From contig JAKAHR010000004.1 of the NCBI GenBank assembly GCA_021825365.1, positions 62,001 to 126,000 of the forward strand: a stretch of 64,000 bases of DNA, written 5' to 3'. Made by a program: the position numbers and the translations under genes. Positions 7,228-15,502 of this stretch are shown here, piece after piece. The first letter of the stretch is position 1. Each line of letters starts with the position of its first letter. The DNA is from Nitrospirota bacterium (GTDB lineage Bacteria > Nitrospirota > Thermodesulfovibrionia > Thermodesulfovibrionales > UBA6898). The notes below the pieces were generated by a model, which worked only from the letters and a program-made list of their open reading frames with translations, made no database searches and was not told the DNA's origin.

Positions 7228-7926
7228 ATGAATGATGCTGAACATGCAGCAGACAAAAGGATAAAGATAATCGTCGGCGTTGTTCTATTGCTCTGGCTCG
7301 TCCTTACCTTGATCTTCGGCTTAAACGAGGCCTATGTGAGGCAGCCGGGGGCGTTGCCTCTTCCGATCCTCGTTGGAGTGCTCACGCCTGTCATCGTCTT
7401 TCTTGTCGCATTTTGGACAGCGGGTCCGTTCCGGGACTTCGTGATGTCCATGGATCTTCCCGCGGTGGCGGTGATACAGGCCTGGCGGTTCGGGGGACTG
7501 GGGTTCATCGCGCTTTATGTGTATGGAGTATTGCCCGGCCTGTTTGCCTGGCCGGCAGGACTCGGTGACATGGCGATAGGGATAACCGCCCCGCTGGTGG
7601 TGCTCGCCCTGAGGCGGCGGCCCGCCTTTGCAGCCGGCAGGCTCTATGCGGCCTGGAACCTTCTCGGGATATTGGACCTCCTCGTGGCGGTAAGCCTTGG
7701 AGGGCTGAGTTCCGTTCTGGGCATCGGCATCTCCGATGCGATCACCACATTCCCGATGGCACAGATGCCTCTGGTTCTTGTTCCGGCATTCCTCGTGCCG
7801 CTGTTTGTGATGCTGCACATCTCCTCGCTGCTCCAGGCGAGACAGCTGAAGGCGGCCGGGAAGGTCTGCGGATGGACAGAGCCGGCGCTCCGGTGCGAAT
7901 CCCTGGGGAGTATGCACAAGGCATAA
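7228..7926 (+). CDS. Six-helix membrane protein of unknown function under riboswitch control
   Basis: 232 residues with about six hydrophobic helices (IIVGVVLLLWLVLTLIFG, ILVGVLTPVIVFLVAFW, the GFIALYVYGVLPGLF region, MAIGITAPLVVLAL, LLGILDLLVAVSLGG, LVLVPAFLVPLFVMLHISSL) and a conserved-looking W-R-F-G-G-L-G-F region near residue 90. I do not recognise the family beyond a general resemblance to small uncharacterised membrane proteins annotated only as 'hypothetical'. ATG 7228 follows GGAAAGGAG at a good distance. It is monocistronic: a terminator follows at 7955. The GEMM-like leader suggests expression tied to c-di-GMP or cGAMP, hence to surface life. Confidence 0.85.
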   Translation: MNDAEHAADKRIKIIVGVVLLLWLVLTLIFGLNEAYVRQPGALPLPILVGVLTPVIVFLVAFWTAGPFRDFVMSMDLPAVAVIQAWRFGGLGFIALYVYGVLPGLFAWPAGLGDMAIGITAPLVVLALRRRPAFAAGRLYAAWNLLGILDLLVAVSLGGLSSVLGIGISDAITTFPMAQMPLVLVPAFLVPLFVMLHISSLLQARQLKAAGKVCGWTEPALRCESLGSMHKA

Positions 7927-7954
7927 GGATAAGAGGCGAAATCACGCGTAGCAT

Positions 7955-7985
7955 GGAGGACGGACATCCCGTCCTCCTTCTTTTT
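7955..7985 (+). terminator. Rho-independent terminator
   Basis: GGAGGACGG (7955-7963) pairs with CCGTCCTCC (7969-7977), loop ACATC, followed by TTCTTTTT. Confidence 0.9.
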
Positions 7986-8178
7986 GCTGGCGGTTACTAT
8001 CATGAGACCCGCAGATACGCCATATGCCCGCCTGAACTTGCACAGAAAAGATATATGTAATAAACTGATCCTGTGTCGTTACCATTGATTCGGTCCGGAG
8101 CGCAGTGCCGGTCTGCCTTCAGGGGGAGAGAATTTTGACAGCAGAGACAGGGAAGTGTTTCCCGGAGAGAGGCATAAC

Positions 8179-8721
8179 ATGTATGTAGCTTCCAGGATGT
8201 TCCTCACAAAAGGGGTCGGCCAGAGCAAGGAGAAACTCGTGAGCTTCGAACTCGCTCTGCGTGCCGCGCAGATCGCGCCTTTCAATATCGTCCGGGTATC
8301 GAGCATCTTTCCACCCCGCTGTGAGATTGTCACCATACGGAAGGGCTTGAAGGAACTGACGCCGGGGCAGATTGTCCATGCGGTGCTGTCCGAGGCATCG
8401 ACAAACGAGCGCCACCGCCTCATAGGCTCTTCCATAGGCGTGGCCATACCCAAGGACAGGGACCGCTTCGGCTACCTCTCGGAGCACCACAGCTTCGGCG
8501 ACGACGACAAGACCACCGGAGATTATGCCGAAGACATTGCCGCACAGATGCTGGCCACGATCCTGGGCCTTGACTTCGACGTCGACGAGAGTTACAACAA
8601 GCGTCTCGACCAGTGGAGGTTGAGCGACCAGATAGTCAAGACGCGCAACATCACGCAAACGAGCATCGGCAAGACCGGGCTCTGGACGACCGTTGTGGCT
8701 GCAGCCGTCCTGATACCGTGA
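8179..8721 (+). CDS. pdaD: Pyruvoyl-dependent arginine decarboxylase
   Basis: Converts arginine to agmatine. The 180-residue proenzyme is expected to cleave itself inside the family motif, here [10 protein letters not shown] (residues about 37-46), giving a beta chain and an alpha chain with an N-terminal pyruvoyl group from the second Ser. The N-terminus [20 protein letters not shown] fits the family. ATG 8179 gives the normal length; an upstream GTG at 8155 would add eight residues. It is followed after 4 bases by a deoxyhypusine-synthase-like gene and then agmatinase, which together read as arginine to agmatine to putrescine and onward. Confidence 0.93.
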   Translation: MYVASRMFLTKGVGQSKEKLVSFELALRAAQIAPFNIVRVSSIFPPRCEIVTIRKGLKELTPGQIVHAVLSEASTNERHRLIGSSIGVAIPKDRDRFGYLSEHHSFGDDDKTTGDYAEDIAAQMLATILGLDFDVDESYNKRLDQWRLSDQIVKTRNITQTSIGKTGLWTTVVAAAVLIP

Positions 8722-8725
8722 GGCT

Positions 8726-9823
8726 ATGGTGAGCGGGAGCGGCTACCTCAGGACAAAACCCATCAGACCGAAAAAGATCGTCAGCGGGGTCTCTGCCGCT
8801 GAATTGATCGATGAGGCCTTCCTGGCTTATAACGCCGGCCGCCTCCGCGAGGCATGCAGGCTGTTCTCGCGCAAGATGCTGGAGCCCAATGTAACCGTGG
8901 GGATGAGCATCACCGGCGCCCTGACCCCTGCCGGGCTCGGCATGTCTTCCCTCATCCCTCTTATAGAGGCCGGATTCATCGACTGGATTGTGAGCACCGG
9001 CGCGAACCTCTACCACGATACCCACTTCGCACTGGGACACACCCTGCACCCGGGCAGTCCCTTTCTGGATGACCGGAAACTCCGGCAGGAAGGTGTCATC
9101 CGCATCTACGACATCCTGTTTGATTACAACGTCCTCCTCTCGACCGACGCCTTTTATATGAAGATCCTGAAGGAACCTGAGTTCAACGGGGAAATGTCCA
9201 CTGCGGAGTTCCATTACAGGATCGGCAGATATGTCAATGAACTGGAGGCCCTCCCCGGCGTAGGAAGGGTGAGCATCCTGGCGGCGGCTTACCGGACAGG
9301 AGTGCCGATATACACGTCCTCCCCAGGGGACAGTTCCATCGGGATGAACGTGGCAAGGTGCGTGCTGGAGGGCAGCGGGCTACGTCTTGATATGGCCAGG
9401 GACGTGAACGAAACAGCCGCTATCGTGCTGGGCGCCAAGGAAAAGGGGAAGAGCGGCATTCTCATGCTGGGAGGGGGGTCCCCGAAGAATTTTGTGCTTC
9501 AGACCGAGCCCCATATCCAGGAGGTCCTGGGGATCAGGGAGGCGGGCCATGATTACTACCTGCAACTGACCGACGCCCGCCCGGATACCGGCGGCCTCTC
9601 AGGGGCGACACCGAGCGAGGCGGTGACCTGGGGCAAGGTGGACCCCGATCATCTTCCGGATGCCGTCGTCTGCTATGCCGACACGACCATAGCCCTGCCC
9701 CTTCTGACCGCATACGCCCTCACCTCGCGCACGCCCCGGACCCCCTCCCGCCTGTACGACCGGCGCGAGGACCTTTATCAGCGGCTTCTCGCAAAATATG
9801 CTGAAGCGAAGACAGAGGAGTGA
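8726..9823 (+). CDS. Deoxyhypusine synthase-like protein
   Basis: 365 residues, family of NAD-dependent aminobutyl transferases. Visible signatures: [20 protein letters not shown], the NAD-binding [30 protein letters not shown], and the active-site region [18 protein letters not shown], whose final Lys is the one that forms the enzyme-imine intermediate in true DHS. Bacteria lack eIF5A, so the bacterial DHS-like enzymes are thought to transfer the aminobutyl group to small amines (homospermidine synthesis) or to an unknown protein. Its place between arginine decarboxylase and agmatinase supports a polyamine product. GTG/ATGA-type overlap with agmatinase. Confidence 0.92.
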   Translation: MVSGSGYLRTKPIRPKKIVSGVSAAELIDEAFLAYNAGRLREACRLFSRKMLEPNVTVGMSITGALTPAGLGMSSLIPLIEAGFIDWIVSTGANLYHDTHFALGHTLHPGSPFLDDRKLRQEGVIRIYDILFDYNVLLSTDAFYMKILKEPEFNGEMSTAEFHYRIGRYVNELEALPGVGRVSILAAAYRTGVPIYTSSPGDSSIGMNVARCVLEGSGLRLDMARDVNETAAIVLGAKEKGKSGILMLGGGSPKNFVLQTEPHIQEVLGIREAGHDYYLQLTDARPDTGGLSGATPSEAVTWGKVDPDHLPDAVVCYADTTIALPLLTAYALTSRTPRTPSRLYDRREDLYQRLLAKYAEAKTEE

Positions 9824-10728
9824 TTCTCCTTCCGCGTGACAATTTTCTCGCCCTCCCGGAAGAATGGTCGGGATTCGAACGGTCGCGGGTGGTTGTCCTT
9901 CCGGCATCCTATGAGCACACGACGAGCTTCGGAAAAGGCACGGCATCCGGTCCCGAATCGATTTTGGAGGCCTCCGGACAGGTGGAGCTGTACGACGAGG
10001 AACTGGATACCGACATTTATACATCAACGGGCGGGATCGCCACGCTTAGACCCATAGACTTCGGCGGGAGCGATGCCGTTGCGGTGGAATCCATTCGGAA
10101 ACACGTCCACGGCCTTATCGGACAGGACAAGACCGTCGTCTGCATCGGCGGCGAGCATACAATTTCCGTAGGCCCCGTCCGGGCCTACTCCGGGCGGTAT
10201 CCTGACCTGTCGGTCCTTCAACTGGACGCTCACTCAGACCTCCGGGAAGAATACGAGGGCAACCGTTACAGCCACGCCTGCGTTATGGCCCGGGTGTATG
10301 AGTTCAACAAGAATATCGTACAGGTCGGCATACGGAGCCAGTGCAGGGAGGAAGCCGACTTCATAAGGCAAAAGAAGATCGCCACCTTTTATGCATTTGA
10401 CATCAAGAGCGGGCGTTACGGTCCGGACCACGACTCATGGCACGATGCGGTCATCAGTTCCCTCGGGGAACATGTCTATCTTACCATCGACTGCGATTTC
10501 TTCGATCCGGGGATCATGCCCGCCGTAGGGACACCCGAGCCCGGCGGGTTCGGATGGCATGAGACCGTCTCCTTCCTGCGCCGTCTCGCCCAACGACGCA
10601 GGATAGTCGGGTTCGACATCACGGAGCTGGCGCCGATACCCGGCCTCATACATCCCCAGTTTATCATGGCGAAACTGATCTATAAGCTGATAGGGTATAT
10701 TTCTTTCCGCTCACCTGCCAAGGATTGA
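9820..10728 (+). CDS. speB: Agmatinase (ureohydrolase family)
   Basis: Hydrolyses agmatine to putrescine and urea in the cytoplasm. 302 residues with the binuclear Mn motifs of ureohydrolases: [24 protein letters not shown], a following [26 protein letters not shown] and FDITELAP. Arginase is an alternative by family, but the neighbouring arginine decarboxylase makes agmatine the logical substrate. The start is GTG 9820, overlapping the previous stop by four bases, so translation is coupled. Confidence 0.93.
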   Translation: MILLPRDNFLALPEEWSGFERSRVVVLPASYEHTTSFGKGTASGPESILEASGQVELYDEELDTDIYTSTGGIATLRPIDFGGSDAVAVESIRKHVHGLIGQDKTVVCIGGEHTISVGPVRAYSGRYPDLSVLQLDAHSDLREEYEGNRYSHACVMARVYEFNKNIVQVGIRSQCREEADFIRQKKIATFYAFDIKSGRYGPDHDSWHDAVISSLGEHVYLTIDCDFFDPGIMPAVGTPEPGGFGWHETVSFLRRLAQRRRIVGFDITELAPIPGLIHPQFIMAKLIYKLIGYISFRSPAKD

Positions 10729-10877
10729 AAGCAGACAAGAAATAATGACCACGCATCAGCCTGTTTCTCAATCTTCGCTGGAAGGTCTTTTCCTGGCTAC
10801 CCTTCCTGAATACCCACCCTTCCCGCTGTGAAAAGGGAGCCCGCCGATGGATATGAAACATGTCGCATAAGTCCGCC

Positions 10878-10907
10878 TTGCCGCCTGACGCAACGATAAG
10901 GTACAAT
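10878..10907 (+). promoter_or_regulatory. Promoter of aroE, nearly leaderless
   Basis: TTGCCG (10878-10883), 18-base spacer, TACAAT (10902-10907). Only 10 bases separate the -10 box from the aroE ATG and no Shine-Dalgarno sequence lies between, so the mRNA would have about four leader bases. Confidence 0.5.
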
Positions 10908-10917
10908 CTCTATCGTC

Positions 10918-11742
10918 ATGAAGATTACCGGCCGCACAAGGATAACAGGACTCTTCGGATACCCGGTTGAACACACCCTCTCGCCGGCCATGCACAACGC
11001 CGCCTTCGAACGTCTCGGCATGGACTACTGTTATGTCCCCTTTCTCGTTCATCCCGATTCCCTCGGCCAGGCTGTGGCAGCCGTCAGGTCTCTGAACCTT
11101 GCGGGCGTCAATGTCACGGTGCCCCACAAGGAGGCAGTCATCCCTCTTCTCGACCAGGTCGATGAAGAGGCAACTTTTATCGGAGCGGTCAACACTATTG
11201 TCCATACAGGCGGGAGACTCAGCGGGTACAACACCGACGGCAGGGGGTTCATGCGTTCTCTTGAGGAAAAGGGCATCTCTGTTGAAGGAAAGAACATCCT
11301 GGTCGCCGGCGCAGGCGGAGCATCCCGCGCCGTGGGCTACTATCTGAGTGAAAAGGCGGCCGCCTTGCACCTGTATGACACCGACAGCAGGCGCCTCGGC
11401 AGGCTCGTTGCGGACCTGGGGAAGATTCGCGCCAATGTCAGGGGCCTCGACGCTCCGGCAGCCCTGAAGGAATACCAGATCATCATCAATGCTACGCCGC
11501 TGGGGCTGAAGAAAGAGGACCCCTCTCCCTTCGACCTCACCTCCCTGTCGCAAGACCACGTCGTATGCGACCTCATTTACAAGGAGACGCGCCTCCTCCA
11601 CGAGGCGGGGGAAAAGGGATGTGTCACGATGGACGGCCTCGGCATGCTCCTCTGGCAGGGCGTACTCGCCTTCGAGCGCTGGACAGGTGTCCTGCCGCCG
11701 GTCGACGTGATGCGAACTGCTCTTCTTTCGTCAATAGCCTGA
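10918..11742 (+). CDS. aroE: Shikimate dehydrogenase
   Basis: NADP-dependent reduction of 3-dehydroshikimate in aromatic amino acid synthesis. 274 residues with GLFGYPVEHTLSPAMHNAAF at the N-terminus, the catalytic-Lys motif NVTVPHKEAV, the substrate motif YNTDGRGF, the dinucleotide-binding loop VAGAGGASRAVG, NATPLGL and the C-terminal MLLWQG. The start codon stands 10 bases after a -10 box. Transcription may continue into the lpt operon, but a sigma54 promoter and another sigma70-like promoter lie in the 62-base gap. Confidence 0.96.
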   Translation: MKITGRTRITGLFGYPVEHTLSPAMHNAAFERLGMDYCYVPFLVHPDSLGQAVAAVRSLNLAGVNVTVPHKEAVIPLLDQVDEEATFIGAVNTIVHTGGRLSGYNTDGRGFMRSLEEKGISVEGKNILVAGAGGASRAVGYYLSEKAAALHLYDTDSRRLGRLVADLGKIRANVRGLDAPAALKEYQIIINATPLGLKKEDPSPFDLTSLSQDHVVCDLIYKETRLLHEAGEKGCVTMDGLGMLLWQGVLAFERWTGVLPPVDVMRTALLSSIA

Positions 11743-11746
11743 AATC

Positions 11747-11762
11747 TGGCACATTATTTGCC
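11747..11762 (+). promoter_or_regulatory. Sigma54 (-24/-12) promoter before the lpt-rpoN operon
   Basis: TGGCACATTATTTGCC matches the RpoN consensus TGGCACG-N4-TTGCW at all key bases (GG at -24, TTGC at -12; deviations are A for G at the end of the -24 box and the last base). It starts 5 bases after the aroE stop; the predicted transcription start near 11773 leaves a 32-base leader to lptC. The operon it would drive contains rpoN itself. Confidence 0.55.
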
Positions 11763-11770
11763 TTCTCGGC

Positions 11771-11799
11771 TTTACTTACTGGCCCCCATGTGATAGAAT
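11771..11799 (+). promoter_or_regulatory. Sigma70-like promoter before lptC, leaderless
   Basis: TTTACT (11771-11776), exactly 17 bases, TAGAAT (11794-11799). Five bases separate the -10 box from the lptC ATG, so a transcript from here would start at or within the start codon. Confidence 0.4.
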
Positions 11800-11804
11800 T
11801 CTGC

Positions 11805-12314
11805 ATGAAGAAGGTTTTGCTCCTCCTCCTGTCAGTAGGCCTTTTTTCTCTTTTTTTTCTTATGGTTAATGGCGAACGTGCAGTCAAGACCGCTGTGTTG
11901 CAGAAGGGAGATTCCTATATGGAAGGCCTGCGGCTGGTCCATAAGAAGGAAGGCAGCCAGGACTGGACCCTGACGGCTCGCCGGGCGGACATTACCCCCC
12001 AGGGCGACCAGGCATTCCTGTCCGGAATCACCATGATCTTTGCCGGCAAGGGTGTCACGGTAACCGCGGACAAGGGCCTGTACCGCATCCCGGACCGGAG
12101 CCTGTCCGTTGACAGCAGGGTCGTGGCAAAGGGGGAGAACTTCACCGTAATTACCGAGGGAGCTGAATTCGACAGCTCTTCCGGAAATCTGAGGACCGGC
12201 GGGCCGGTTTTCATCGAAGGCAAGAAGTTCCGCGTGAAAGGCAGGGGCATGCTGGCCGAAAACTCCGGTCAGACGGTCAGGATACTCAATGATGTCACGG
12301 CATTTTTTAACTAG
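11805..12314 (+). CDS. lptC: LPS export protein LptC
   Basis: Bitopic inner-membrane protein that receives LPS from the LptBFG transporter and passes it to LptA. 169 residues: a single N-terminal anchor (VLLLLLSVGLFSLFFLMV) and a beta-jellyroll periplasmic domain (LTARRADITPQGDQAFLSGI, GKGVTVTADKGLY, KGENFTVITEGAEF). ATG 11805 starts the anchor; longer in-frame starts run back into aroE. No Shine-Dalgarno sequence is visible. It overlaps lptA by 26 bases, giving the standard lptC-lptA-lptB order. Confidence 0.9.
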   Translation: MKKVLLLLLSVGLFSLFFLMVNGERAVKTAVLQKGDSYMEGLRLVHKKEGSQDWTLTARRADITPQGDQAFLSGITMIFAGKGVTVTADKGLYRIPDRSLSVDSRVVAKGENFTVITEGAEFDSSSGNLRTGGPVFIEGKKFRVKGRGMLAENSGQTVRILNDVTAFFN

Positions 12315-12768
12315 CCTTCTTCTTGCCGGAATAGTCCTGGCCATACCAGCGCCGGAGGTCTTCGGGGCGCCTGAGGCTAAGGTAAAGGGACCCATCCGGG
12401 TGACCTCCGAGATGCTTACCGCGGACAACAAGGCGCATACCGCCCTGTTCGAGAAGAACGTCGTCGCCAAGACAGGCGAGATGATCATCTACGCAGACAC
12501 CATGCTCGTGCACTACACCGAGGGCAGCGGCGAGGTGACGCGGATCGACGCCACGGGGAATGTCCGGCTGCACCGGGGGACGCGCATCATCACCTCCCGG
12601 GAGGCGGTGTATCTCGCTGCAGAAGACAAGGTCGTCTTCACCGGCGATCCCAAGGCGGTTGATGGCGAAAACGTCGTCACCGGTACGGTCATGACCTACT
12701 TTATCACCGACGACCGTTCGATAGTCGAAAAAAGCAGAGTCCTTCTGAAGAATAAAAAGGAACCATAG
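12289..12768 (+). CDS. lptA: LPS export periplasmic bridge protein LptA
   Basis: OstA/LptA-family protein forming the periplasmic bridge that carries LPS to the outer membrane. 159 residues: signal peptide (FLTSLLLAGIVLAIPAPEVFG), then repeating beta strands typical of the fold (VTSEMLTADNKAHTALFEKNVVA split by turns, GEVTRIDATGNVRLHRG, GTRIITSREAVY). Two adjacent Met codons (12289, 12292) are possible starts. It overlaps lptC and touches lptB directly. Confidence 0.92.
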   Translation: MMSRHFLTSLLLAGIVLAIPAPEVFGAPEAKVKGPIRVTSEMLTADNKAHTALFEKNVVAKTGEMIIYADTMLVHYTEGSGEVTRIDATGNVRLHRGTRIITSREAVYLAAEDKVVFTGDPKAVDGENVVTGTVMTYFITDDRSIVEKSRVLLKNKKEP

Positions 12769-13491
12769 ATGCATCTCCTGGAAGTAAAAGGGCTGAACAA
12801 GACCTACCACAAGCGGGCGGTGATCCGGGGCATCTCGCTCCACGCCTCCACAGGCGAGATCGTCGGCCTCCTGGGACCCAACGGAGCGGGAAAAACAACC
12901 ACCTTTTACAGCATCCTCGGGCTGGTGAGGCCGGAGAGCGGGAGCATCACCCTCGACGGCCAGGACATCAGCAGACTGCCGATGTACCGCCGGGCCCTCA
13001 TGGGCATCAGCTATCTGCCCCAGGAGCCGTCCATATTCCGCAAGCTCTCGGTGGAAGACAACCTGAGGGCTGTGCTGGAGATCAAGGGGCAGCCCCAGGA
13101 TGAGATTGAGGCGGATGTCGCCCGCCTTCTCCGGGAATTCAACCTCGAGGAGTGCGCCGGCCGCAACGGCTACCGCCTTTCCGGCGGCGAGCGGAGACGG
13201 GCCGAGATCGCCCGCGCCCTTGCGACGCGGCCGACCTTCATCCTCTTTGACGAGCCGTTTGCCGGTATCGATCCCCTTGCCATCGTCGAGCTCAAGAAGA
13301 TGCTCACCTACCTGAGGGACCAGGGGCTGGGGGTGGTGATCACGGACCACAATGTCCGGGACACCCTTTCGATCACCGACCGGGCGTATATCATCAGCAA
13401 CGGCGAGATCCTGGACGAGGGCACGCCGGACAGGCTCATCTCGAACCCGCGGGTAAAAGAGGTTTACCTCGGAGAGGAATTCAGACTCTGA
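12769..13491 (+). CDS. lptB: LPS export ABC transporter ATP-binding protein LptB
   Basis: Cytoplasmic ATPase that powers LPS extraction with LptF and LptG (which are not in the window). 240 residues with Walker A GPNGAGKTT, Q-loop SYLPQEPSIFRKLSV, signature LSGGERRRAEIARAL, Walker B FILFDEPFAGIDP and the H-loop TDHNV. The sequence SYLPQEPSIFRKL is diagnostic for LptB. ATG 12769 follows the lptA stop without a gap, and the stop overlaps the rpoN start by one base. Confidence 0.97.
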   Translation: MHLLEVKGLNKTYHKRAVIRGISLHASTGEIVGLLGPNGAGKTTTFYSILGLVRPESGSITLDGQDISRLPMYRRALMGISYLPQEPSIFRKLSVEDNLRAVLEIKGQPQDEIEADVARLLREFNLEECAGRNGYRLSGGERRRAEIARALATRPTFILFDEPFAGIDPLAIVELKKMLTYLRDQGLGVVITDHNVRDTLSITDRAYIISNGEILDEGTPDRLISNPRVKEVYLGEEFRL

Positions 13492-14927
13492 TGGCACTCG
13501 AAAGCCGTCTCGAACTCAGACTCTCGCAAAAGCTGGTGCTCACGCCCCAGCTGCAGATGGCGATCAAGCTCCTGCAGATGCCGCAGCTGGAGCTTACCCA
13601 GACTCTCAACCAGGAGCTGGTGGAAAATCCGTTCCTCGAGGAATCGATCGACTTCGAGGCCCAGGAGGAGCCGACCCGTGAAGAGCAGGAGTCGGCCGAG
13701 CCTGCGGAGGAGGAGCACGACGACACCGAAAGGCCCCTCGAGGCCCTCTCCAACTTCTCTGCCGAGGACTATTTCGAAGAGCGGAGCTACGACGGCAAGG
13801 ATCTCGGGTATTTCAACCCCGGCACGGTCACGCAGCCGTCCTTCGAGTACTTCCTCTCCAAGCCCTCAGACCTCTTCGACCACCTTCTCTGGCAGCTGCG
13901 GCTCTCCCGCGAGAGCGAACAGGTACGGTCGGTGGCAGAGGTGGTGGTCGGCAATCTGGATGAGAGCGGCTACCTCATGGTCTCTGACGAAGAGATCCGG
14001 GAGACGACCCAGGCGGATGCGGAGACCGTGGAACAGGCGGTGCGCCTCGTTCAGGGCTTCGACCCTCCCGGCATCGCCGCGCGGGACATCAAGGAGTGTC
14101 TCCTTCTGCAGCTGAGGCCCCTGGGCCTTCAAGGGACGCTGGTCGAAAAGATCATCCAGGGCGATCTCGACCTCGTCGGCAAGAGAAAATATGCCCACAT
14201 CGCCAAGCTGCACGAGGCCTCGCTCGAAGAGGTCATGGCTGCGGTAAAGGTGATCGAGGGACTCGACCCCAAGCCGGGGATAGGGTTTTCTCCGTCCTCC
14301 GCGGACTACATCGTCCCCGACGTCTACATCGTGAAGACCGACGAGGGGTACCAGATCGTCCTCAACGACGAAGGCCTGCCGAAGCTGCGCATCAACAGCT
14401 ACTACCAGAAGCTCCTCAGCCGCAAGAACGAGATCCCGAAGGAGGAGCGACAGTTCCTCGAGGACAAGCTCCGCTCGGCCGTCTGGCTGATGAAGAGCCT
14501 CGACCAGCGGAACAAGACGATCTACCGGGTGACCGAATGCATCCTGCGGTTCCAGGGGGACTTCTTCGACCACGGCGTCGACTCCCTGAAACCCCTGAAC
14601 CTCAAGGACATCGCCGCTGAGCTGAGCCTCCACGAGAGCACGATCAGCAGGGTCACCTCAAACAAGTACCTCTCCTGTCCCCGGGGCATCTTCGGCTTCC
14701 GGTTCTTTTTCAGCAATGCAATACCGAGCCAGACCGGAGAGATGTCCTCCACCACGGTCAAGGAGATGGTGAAGAAGATCATCTCCGAGGAAGACGTCCG
14801 GAAGCCCCTGAGCGACATGAATATCGTCGATATCTTCAAGAGCCAGAACATCACCATCGCACGGAGGACTATCGCCAAGTACAGGGAAGAGCTGAAGATA
14901 CCATCGCAGAGCCAGCGCAAGAGATGA
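13491..14927 (+). CDS. rpoN: RNA polymerase sigma54 factor
   Basis: 478 residues. Region I at the N-terminus shows the Q-rich activator-binding part (RLSQKLVLTPQLQMAIKLLQ), followed by an acidic region II, the core-binding domain, a helix-turn-helix near SLHESTISRVTSNKYLS, and the C-terminal RpoN box ARRTIAKYRE that reads the -24 element. The gene follows lptB as in many Proteobacteria. Candidate targets in this window are its own operon (site at 11747), amt (44227) and the partner activator at 31542. Confidence 0.97.
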   Translation: MALESRLELRLSQKLVLTPQLQMAIKLLQMPQLELTQTLNQELVENPFLEESIDFEAQEEPTREEQESAEPAEEEHDDTERPLEALSNFSAEDYFEERSYDGKDLGYFNPGTVTQPSFEYFLSKPSDLFDHLLWQLRLSRESEQVRSVAEVVVGNLDESGYLMVSDEEIRETTQADAETVEQAVRLVQGFDPPGIAARDIKECLLLQLRPLGLQGTLVEKIIQGDLDLVGKRKYAHIAKLHEASLEEVMAAVKVIEGLDPKPGIGFSPSSADYIVPDVYIVKTDEGYQIVLNDEGLPKLRINSYYQKLLSRKNEIPKEERQFLEDKLRSAVWLMKSLDQRNKTIYRVTECILRFQGDFFDHGVDSLKPLNLKDIAAELSLHESTISRVTSNKYLSCPRGIFGFRFFFSNAIPSQTGEMSSTTVKEMVKKIISEEDVRKPLSDMNIVDIFKSQNITIARRTIAKYREELKIPSQSQRKR

Positions 14928-14966
14928 GCGCTGGGGCAAACGCTATTTTATATAGGAGGCAGACAT

Positions 14967-15494
14967 ATGAAGATCACCGTCAACGGAAGACACCTTGACA
15001 TTACGCCCGCGCTGAAGAGTTACGCCGAAGACAAGGTCAGCAAGCTCGACCATTATCTCTCGGATATCTCCGAGGCTGTCGTGACGCTCAGCATAGAGAA
15101 GAAATACCGCCACAAGGCAGAGGTACTCCTCAGGGCAAACGGCATTCTCATACAGGCCGAAGGAGTGACCGCCGAGATATACTCCGCCATAGACGAGGTG
15201 GCGGAGAAACTCGAACGCAGGATCAAGAAGTACAAGGAGAAGCTGGTCGCCAAGAGGAAGACGCCGGCCAAACAGGCGGGTGCTGAGACAGCTGCCCCTG
15301 AACCGGCGGCAGGGGGCTCCATCATCAAGAATAAGCGGTTTGAGCTGAAGCCGATGAGCCCGGATGAGGCCTCCATGCAGATGGAACTCCTCGACAAGAA
15401 CTTCTTCGTCTTCCTCAACGACAAGAGCGGAGACATCAACGTCATCTACCTCAGGCGGGACGGCAACTTCGGCCTCATCGAGCCGGTGAAGTAA
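14967..15494 (+). CDS. hpf: Ribosome hibernation promoting factor, long form
   Basis: 175 residues. The N-terminal 95 residues are the HPF/YfiA domain (KITVNGRHLDITPALKSYAE, KKYRHKAEVLLRANG), and a C-terminal domain follows (KRFELKPMSPDEASMQMELL, FFVFLNDKSGDINVIYLRRD) that dimerises 70S ribosomes into 100S particles. Having both makes it the long type. It sits between rpoN and rapZ, as expected for the rpoN cluster. A TATAGGAGG site precedes the ATG. Confidence 0.95.
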   Translation: MKITVNGRHLDITPALKSYAEDKVSKLDHYLSDISEAVVTLSIEKKYRHKAEVLLRANGILIQAEGVTAEIYSAIDEVAEKLERRIKKYKEKLVAKRKTPAKQAGAETAAPEPAAGGSIIKNKRFELKPMSPDEASMQMELLDKNFFVFLNDKSGDINVIYLRRDGNFGLIEPVK

Positions 15495-15502
15495 CGCCGG
15501 CC

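Noticed and set aside
11565-11804. N-terminal extension of lptC back into aroE
   Set aside because: LptC proteins start at the membrane anchor; the extension is the shadow of aroE.
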